Assembly (NCBI GenBank): GCA_015680685.1
Contig: MNCI01010386.1
Location: forward strand, 221,023 to 285,022
Direction: 5' to 3'
Length of the DNA: 64,000 nucleotides
DNA from: Gnetum montanum
Lineage: Eukaryota; Streptophyta; Gnetopsida; Gnetales; Gnetaceae
How positions within the stretch are numbered: the first letter of the stretch is position 1; each line of letters starts with the position of its first letter. A program made the position numbers and the translations under genes. A model generated the notes under the pieces. That model worked only from the letters and a program-made list of their open reading frames with translations, ran no database searches and was not told the origin of the DNA. Positions 57,901 to 64,000 of the stretch are shown piece after piece.

Positions 57901-59719
57901 TTCAATATGTAGATCCCAAACTCTTGTAGGTGTGACACCATAGGGGAACATCCCTTTGAATATTCATATTAACAAATGTCACATCCATCATCATCATCAA
58001 AGTCTATCTTCACAACTTCCTCTACTGCAACATCTTTTCCGTTACCTCTCTGGTAGGCATGTTTAGCTTCTTTTTGCCTCTTGTGGTTAGGATCACTATT
58101 CTATTCATTGGATGCTTCAGAAATATTCATAGTAGTTTGAAATGTTTCATCCAAAGAGTCCCATAATTTATCAACCTTTGCCAAAATGTTAGAAATATAT
58201 TTTTGGATTGGTAAGGTTTTCCTATTCACTAATTCATCGAGTGGTAACTTCTCCTCATCATAGAATTGAACCTCCCTTTTCCTTATGGAAGGGTTCCTAT
58301 TATACTCTTATGCACTTTCCATTTTTTACAACTCATCTTCTTCTTTTGCTAACTACTCTATTAGCCTTTGTATCTAATAAGCTCTTAGTTTGAATAGTCT
58401 CCCTTGGGTATAAGCCCCAAGAGTTCTTCTAGTTTCTACTTTGAGCCCATCTATGATGTGGCGAAGTTATTCCCTTTGAGAAAAATCATGGCTAGGGAAT
58501 TGATGTAAGAGAGAATAATACCTATCCATGGTAGCATCCAAGGGTTCATGTGTTTCCTATTTCTAGCCTTTTATTTTCCTCCTTAGATTAGACACTTTGG
58601 AGTACATTTGGTATTCATCATTGAATAGCTCAAGCATTGTACTCCATAGGTGAATAGATACTAGCTCTAAGGACTAGTACTAGCTTTCTACTTCCTTAAT
58701 GAGTGTCTTGGAGAAGATCTTGAGTTTCTACTAATCATTTTCAATGTTCTACAAGCACAAGCATCATGAAAAGCTTATAGAGGTGTCTGTGGATGAGAGT
58801 TATATCCCTCCTCAAATCTTAAGATATTGTTCATGTTCAAATACTTGATTCGACTATTTTTCACATGTCTAGTTGGAATCTTAACTACCTTTGTAATGTT
58901 AATCATGCTTTAAGTCACCAAAAAAGGCTCATCATCATCATGATTTCATTGTTGCTGATGATGTCCTCTATTACCCCTTCATTCATTATGGGCTTGGTGA
59001 TCAATATTGTTGTCCTGTTGAGCACCTCCATCATGGTTATTCCTTCTATAGTGTCTTTCAAAATCAGAAGAAGAGGAAGAAAAGGATGTAGATGAAGAGG
59101 ACAAAGAGGGAGAAGGATTTCTACCACCATGATATCTTCCAACTTTCCTTCAGTTTTCATGGCCATAGTCATCATATTTCTTATTATCTTGATGCTTATT
59201 TGATCACTTTCCTTGATTGCCATCTTTTCCTAAACCTAGATTGTTGATTGTAGACCATAGGTTCAGGGCCACACCCCCATGATCAATAACAAGGGGTGGA
59301 GAATTTTCATGTTGAGAGGCCTCAGAGGGAGGATCCTCATTGTTGTCTTGGTTCAATAGGAATAATGGATTAGCAAACTATTTTCCCTTCATGGATTCAT
59401 GATGCTTCTCTTGGTGTTGATCTTGCTTGCATTGTGTTTTAGTGGGATAGTAGTCCTGGTAGTTGTATTCATGCATAACATACTCTTCTTGAAGATCATG
59501 GATGCCTAACTTTTTAAGATTTCAAAGCAACATCATGGGCATAGATCATTTGAGGGGCGTTACGATGTTTCCCTCCATATCACACCATTGTAGTTGCTCA
59601 TCTTGATGTAGGAGGAAGGTGAAGTCAGGCACGTAATCATCTGGATGAGCATATATCACTTTGCACTCCTATGGAACTAATAGTTTAACATCTTCATGCC
59701 TATGAGAAGAAGAAGACAT
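57901..59719 (-). pseudogene. gag relic (Athila-like)
   Basis: The start is the ATG complement at 59717-59719 (MSSSSHRHEDVKLLVP), then a stop and YAHPDDYVPDFTFLLHQDEQ. The core near 58727 reads ENDstop-stop-KLKIF, the second stop matching TAG 29317-29319 of the young copy. The knuckle near 57965 reads CDIC-stop-YEYSKGC, with His changed to Tyr (CAT to TAT). The Ser-rich region lies at 59040-59120. Many stops. Confidence 0.8.
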
Positions 59720-59851
59720 TTTGTAAACAAATAAAATATTAGTCTGCTTTTGTAATTATATGTCATGTGAGAGTGATATTAACCTTGGGTTTGTCCAATG
59801 ATACTAATAATATTCACTAATCCTAGATAGTGCACACTTTGACAAACAGAG

Positions 59852-59869
59852 TCATTGGCAATGATGCCA
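59852..59869 (-). other. Primer binding site, tRNA-Asp type (decayed)
   Basis: The plus strand reads TCATTGGCAATGATGCCA. Most changes from the intact site fit deamination. It lies one base from the LTR. Confidence 0.8.
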
Positions 59870-59870
59870 A

Positions 59871-60798
59871 TGATGATTAGTGAAGGTACCCCTACGTCCA
59901 ATGATATGAATCATAAAGTGTTCATGCAAAATCTAGCCAAATTTTGTAGACTCTATAGTTTTTGGTACACTAGTCTTTTAGGAAGTAAACCTTGCCCTAA
60001 GGTTATTGGTTGTCTTTCCAATTACACTTGTGATGATCATGGTATGGTTAAGTGTAATTGAGGCATATGATTTTTACTGTTTTGTGGTTTATCTTCTTTG
60101 ATGCTTAAAGTAGAGAGATGAAGTAATTTAACCACTAATTTAGTCCAACTAACTAACTAATCTCTAACTAGTACTAATGTAAGCATCCAGTCCCACTTTT
60201 TGCACACGTCTTGAACCCAAGTATCCATTGCTAGGTTACCAAGCACTATGTTATTAGACACACCAAGCAATAATGCTACTAGGATTACCAAACGAATACA
60301 TGTTTATGCTTAAAATGGTTGTATGTATGTATTTAATCTATTTAGCTTAATTAATTAACTAATCGCTTAAGGTCTAATTTAGCTTAATTTAACTTAATTA
60401 ATGAAATAAATAAATGCATAAATAAATCATTAATATATTCTAAGTGCTACAAGGTTTTATTAAAAGGCTCATCTTTATTGTCGTACACACTAGTGTGGTT
60501 TAGGTACAATAGTTCTCAAATAAAGATCCCTCAACTTTTTGACACTTGTTGCAGCCACTCAAAGTGATATTCTAACTTTCAAATGGACAAACTACAAGAG
60601 CTTTGCTACTACTATGATGTGAATTCCCATAAACATGGCTGGGAGCTTGTATTTATAGTTTTTGCTACAATACTACATTGACAGGGCCTCATAGACATAG
60701 CAAACGCTACGTCAACGTGGCCCCATTGACAAGGCAACACCATGTAAACAAGGCCTCATCAAGAAGGGACTATTAATGTGACACTTTGATGCTCATCA
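59871..60798 (-). repeat. 5' LTR of the 12 kb Athila-like element
   Basis: TGATGATTAGTG...GATGCTCATCA, 928 bp. TATAAATA (sense) at 60650-60657. U3 at 60660-60790 contains ACGTCAACGTGGCCCCATTG, an inverted-repeat word with CpGs still present. Confidence 0.9.
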
Positions 60799-60803
60799 TG
60801 CAT

Positions 60804-63063
60804 CATAAAAAGGAGCTCTTCTAGAAGATCCTTGTTATGATCTCTTACTAATTGTCTACCAAAGGAGCTATTTTGATGTACAAGCTTTAGAGTTCTTGAT
60901 GAATTGTGTTTATCCCCATTTTATCAAGCTATTTTTGGGAGTTTTCCCATCAAGATTCAACCAAAAAGTCATCAATAAAATAAGATAAAAATATTATGAA
61001 TGTAATGCCTAAAACGCTTGGTTGTAGAGAACTAAAAATTATAGAATGAAATAGCTTACTCTTTGATCCTATAGGCCTCAAGAAAAGGATTTGAAGCATC
61101 CAGGATGATCTTGTCAATCATCCATGGACTTATGTTTTGTAAAAAAATTTAGTTAAATAAATTGTAAATGCAGATCTAGAAATAAAGAAACTAAAAATAA
61201 ATTTGCATTGAACAAATGAACTATAATTTTTATTAAAATAATAAAATCCTTTGCAAGAACAAAGTTTAGATAAGTACAAATTTGTGTACTTTGGATAAAA
61301 AAAGAACCAAATGGAGGATGCTTGAAGTCTAGTGCTATTGGCAAGATGTGTTTTGCAATTAGCTTTGCTCTCTAGAAATTCTAAGTTTTTTTTTTCTTTT
61401 AAAGCTCATTGTTAGTTTCTCTGGTATTGAGATCTACATTGTGGATGGTAGAATGGTTGTAGAATCTTGATAGATTTGCACTATACTAAAGGTCTTAATG
61501 TTAAGACAAATTTTAAAATGCTTAAAAGTCCCTTCAATGTGATCAACTTCAATTCAAATAGGTCATTTGGTGACTGATTTATTATTGCAAATGTTTGCCA
61601 TGATTGCTAACAGATTACTACAAATTTCTAGTATGTGTAGATCATCCTTAGGTAGTGTATTTGTTCAATTTAGAAACTTTTCATGCTTTTAATGCTAGCT
61701 TCATTATTTCCCAATGTAAAAATTCAAAGCCCAAAGTTATGCACTAGCTTTGTAGGCTTCCCAACATAAAAATTCAAGGCTAGCATAAAACAACAAAGCC
61801 CAACTTTATACGCTAATTTTGTAGGTTGCTCCAGTGTATAAACTATCATGGGTATCATTGAAACTAAGAAATACCCAAATTTGATGATTTTCAAGGCATT
61901 TTTAGCCTTCACAAGCCTAGGTATATGTAAAATATAGCTTTTCCTACCTGGAAGGTAAAGAATTCACAACTTATGAAGCATTTTTTAGCTTCTATAAGTG
62001 AAGAAGTGTGAGATTGCAACCTATGAACTACACATTGCACATTTAAAATTGAAAATTCTACCTTAAATTCTAGTGGTGAAGGTTGGAATTCCAGGTGTTG
62101 GGAAAGATAAAGCAATTGTGTTTGCCATTATTTGTTCACTAAATTATAATGAATTTTGGTCATGGAATTCAACATAGATTTTTTTTTGTGGTGTTTTATT
62201 GGCCACTCTTTGTTGATGTTTTTAGGATTAACCTATGAAACATTGACAAAGAATGCAAAAAATCACTAGAGTTTCATCACTAATATTTCCTCTTTATGCT
62301 TGATTTTGTAGTTGCTTAACAATGCCAAAGAGTACTTGCGACGATGAGATAAGATTATGATGGAATGATGTAGGTTTGAGAAGGGATAAAGGCTATATTT
62401 GGCTACAAGGAAATGGTCAAGGGGATTAATAAATAATTTCAAATGTTAACATCATGTTTACAATATGGTAGTGACATGCTTGCTAATCAATGTAGTCTTC
62501 ATGCTTCATGTTTTGAAGTGCTAGTCACTTAATAATGTTTTTAAGGAACCAACACTTCACTCTAAGGCTTCTTTAGCCATTAGACTCCTCTATTAGCTTA
62601 CTTGAAGCTATTGATCTTACTTATGAGCTTCGTTAGCCTTTTGGCTCCTTGGCAATTTGTTTCCTCATTTTTCCTTTTTTTCTAAGGGTGAAATATTTAT
62701 TGGGTTTCATTGCCAAGGCCAAACTTAGTTTGGTTTTCTAATTGAATGAGATGTGTTACTTGCAAGGAACTTGATGGTGGAACATGATGAAGGGGATGTC
62801 ACATGGACACAATGCATGAATGTTGAACATAGGTTTTTAATGTTATTAGGGATAAGAAAGGTTGTAATTAGGATGTGGGATTGTATCTCAAAAGGGTTAA
62901 TGTAAGTGACATGAGATAAGAACTATTGACATAATAGGACAAGATTACCAAATCTCATGCATCAAGATCACACAGTAACTTACTACCATGTTGAGTTGCA
63001 TCTTTGTGATGACTTTCAAGCTTCATTCTACAAGTAAAACTCCAAGAGGGTAATAAAAAAGAC
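60804..63063. other. Unassigned stretch
   Basis: No gene or element domain supported. A two-copy tandem repeat lies at about 61711-61830 (TAAAAATTCAA..AGCCCAA..GTAGG). A smaller one lies at 62560-62650 (GGCTTCTTTAGCC / GAGCTTCGTTAGCC). Confidence 0.4.
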
Positions 63064-63695
63064 TGATGAGAGTAGTTACTATAATTATTAGAGTGGTTAC
63101 TCTAGCAATTATTTTAATTATTAGAGTGGTTACTCTAATTATTCGAGTAGTTACTCCCAAGCCTATAAATACAGTGCCCATGCACACAATTGTAAGGAAG
63201 TCTTTTAGTAGTTAAGTAGCAAAACTCTTGTAGTTTGTTTGAAAGTTAGAGAATTTTTCAAGTGCCCACAGTAGGAGGTCTAAGTGTGGATGGATCTTTA
63301 TTCAAGCATTATGTACCTAAGCACACCTTGTGTATGGCAATAAAGACAAACTCTTTGATTCATCCTTGTAGCACTTGAGATTTTTTTCTTATGCATTTAT
63401 TTTATNTAGTTAGAACTTAGTTAATGAGTATTTAAGTTAAATTAGTCACTTAGTTACCTCTCTCCTTCCCTACTAGTGCAAGACATAAAAACATAAAAGC
63501 TATAAAAATTTTGTGCCTCAAGCTTACATAACCATACAATCGTGACATACAGGTAAGCTTGGGAAGACAACGATCAACCAACCTATCCTTGTTCCACAAG
63601 GATGCATAAGCACTTAGTCCTTGGAATTCAACTAGATCGTGCGTGAAATGCTCATATTCATATGGTTGGGCATAGGGATACCTCACCGCTCATCA
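63064..63695 (+). repeat. 5' LTR of the fourth Athila-like copy
   Basis: TGATGAGAGTAGTTAC...CCGCTCATCA, 632 bp. The U5 half matches the other copies (CTCTTGTAGTTTG, GCCCACAGTAGGAG). The U3 does not: it holds four or five AGT(A/G)GTTACT(C/A) words at 63070-63157. Confidence 0.8.
63164..63171 (+). promoter_or_regulatory. LTR TATA box
   Basis: TATAAATA, at the position seen in the other Athila LTRs, directly after the U3 repeat words. Confidence 0.65.
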
Positions 63696-63696
63696 T

Positions 63697-63714
63697 TGGC
63701 ATCATTGCTAGGGA
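63697..63714 (+). other. Primer binding site, tRNA-Asp type (decayed)
   Basis: TGGCATCATTGCTAGGGA against TGGCGCCGTTGCCGGGGA. All four differences are C-to-T or G-to-A. Confidence 0.85.
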
Positions 63715-63831
63715 CTTAGTTGTTTGTGCACTAATTAGAACTTAGGAAATCATTCATATCGTTGGAACAAACCCTTAGGGTTGATTGAGAAAATAATAAA
63801 TAATAATACATTACACATTGAATAGAAAATT

Positions 63832-64000
63832 ATGTCTCCTTCTTCGTACGAAAGCACCTCACTGCCTAGGTCTAAAACAGGCAATAATCGACGATGTAAT
63901 ACATTTGACATTGATTTTGCAGTCCCTCAACAAGTTTGAGTTGTATATATTCATCCCGATGAGTATATACCAAACTTCATCTTTATCCTCCATTAAGATG
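63832..64000 (+). pseudogene. gag N-terminus, fourth Athila-like copy
   Basis: ATG at 63832, MSPSSYESTSLPRSKTG, then one TGA, then VVYIHPDEYIPNFIFILH. The HPDEY block is conserved in all four copies (YTHPDEY, YTHLDEY, YAHPDDY). It is cut by the window edge. Confidence 0.75.

Larger units (their letters stand above)
48768..60798 (-). mobile_element. Full-length Athila-like element, 12.0 kb, TSD TGCAT
   Basis: LTRs at 48768-49710 and 59871-60798 are flanked by TGCAT at 48763-48767 and 60799-60803. Sense order: LTR, decayed tRNA-Asp primer site, gag, protease, RT-RNase H, integrase, ~2 kb spacer, post-pol ORF, polypurine tract, LTR. The LTRs differ far more from each other than those of the 24036 element, so the insertion is older. 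All ORFs are broken. It serves as the reference for the deletions in the other copies. Confidence 0.92.
63064..64000 (+). mobile_element. Fourth Athila-like copy, 5' end only
   Basis: LTR 63064-63695, primer site 63697-63714, and gag start 63832. The element runs off the right edge. It is opposite in orientation to the other copies. One base in the LTR is undetermined (N at 63406). Confidence 0.85.

Overview
The window looks like nuclear DNA from a large-genome seed plant, plausibly a gymnosperm. It is AT-rich, CpG-poor, and almost entirely made of nested, strongly decayed LTR retrotransposons. I found no intact host gene. The plant assignment rests on Athila, Tat, chromovirus and Ty1/copia lineage features, tRNA-Asp primer sites, and a decayed copy of plastid trnI-CAU. 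The gymnosperm suggestion is inference. Nearly every disabling change I could read fits C-to-T (or G-to-A) decay of methylated cytosine: CGA to TGA, CAG to TAG, TGG to TAG, and CG to TG or CA.

Layout. (1) 1-9162, minus: a truncated Athila-like Ty3/gypsy element (gag, protease, RT-RNase H, integrase deleted, post-pol ORF running off the left edge), with a 5' LTR that carries a captured foreign patch. (2) 9163-24030: old repeats. These include a ~500 bp sequence present twice, an LTR-like block starting TGTAACATCC, a solo Athila LTR with a perfect TSD (GTTGG) inside a three-copy tandem repeat, the trnI-CAU relic, an LTR-like block with a 20-bp phased array at 19.03-19.17 kb, and a gypsy gag with duplicated zinc knuckles at 21.4-22.5 kb. 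(3) 24036-31578, minus: a complete, relatively young Athila-like insertion with TSD ACCCA that keeps only gag and protease, so it is a non-autonomous deletion derivative. (4) 31584-36495, minus: a decayed chromovirus-like element, itself split by a 522 bp solo LTR. (5) 36496-42128, minus: a Ty1/copia-like element with gag only. Both its LTRs carry an array of the 8-bp palindrome AGACGTCT (mostly decayed) at an exact 20-bp pitch. (6) 42190-48372, plus: a 5'-truncated Tat-like pol end (RNase H, integrase), then an unrecognised post-pol reading frame, ~2 kb of degenerate repeats with a palindromic AGAACCAAA/TTTGGTTCT core, and a second unrecognised reading frame. (7) 48768-60798, minus: a full-length 12 kb Athila-like element, TSD TGCAT, with gag-pro-RT-RH-INT and a post-pol ORF. 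(8) 63064-64000, plus: the 5' LTR, primer site and gag start of a fourth Athila-like copy running off the right edge.

How the parts relate. The 12 kb copy is the structural reference. The 7.5 kb copy lost RT, RNase H and integrase in one deletion and nearly all of the post-pol ORF, yet it has two LTRs and a perfect TSD, so it was presumably mobilised in trans. The left copy lost only the integrase segment. The most unusual signal is the 20-bp phased CpG palindrome array, found in the copia LTR pair and again in an otherwise different LTR-like sequence 18 kb away. It looks like a cis-regulatory or chromatin module, not a coding feature. The second is the Tat-like 3' region with its palindromic repeats and extra reading frames. 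All coordinates come from reading by eye; domain edges are approximate unless a motif is named.
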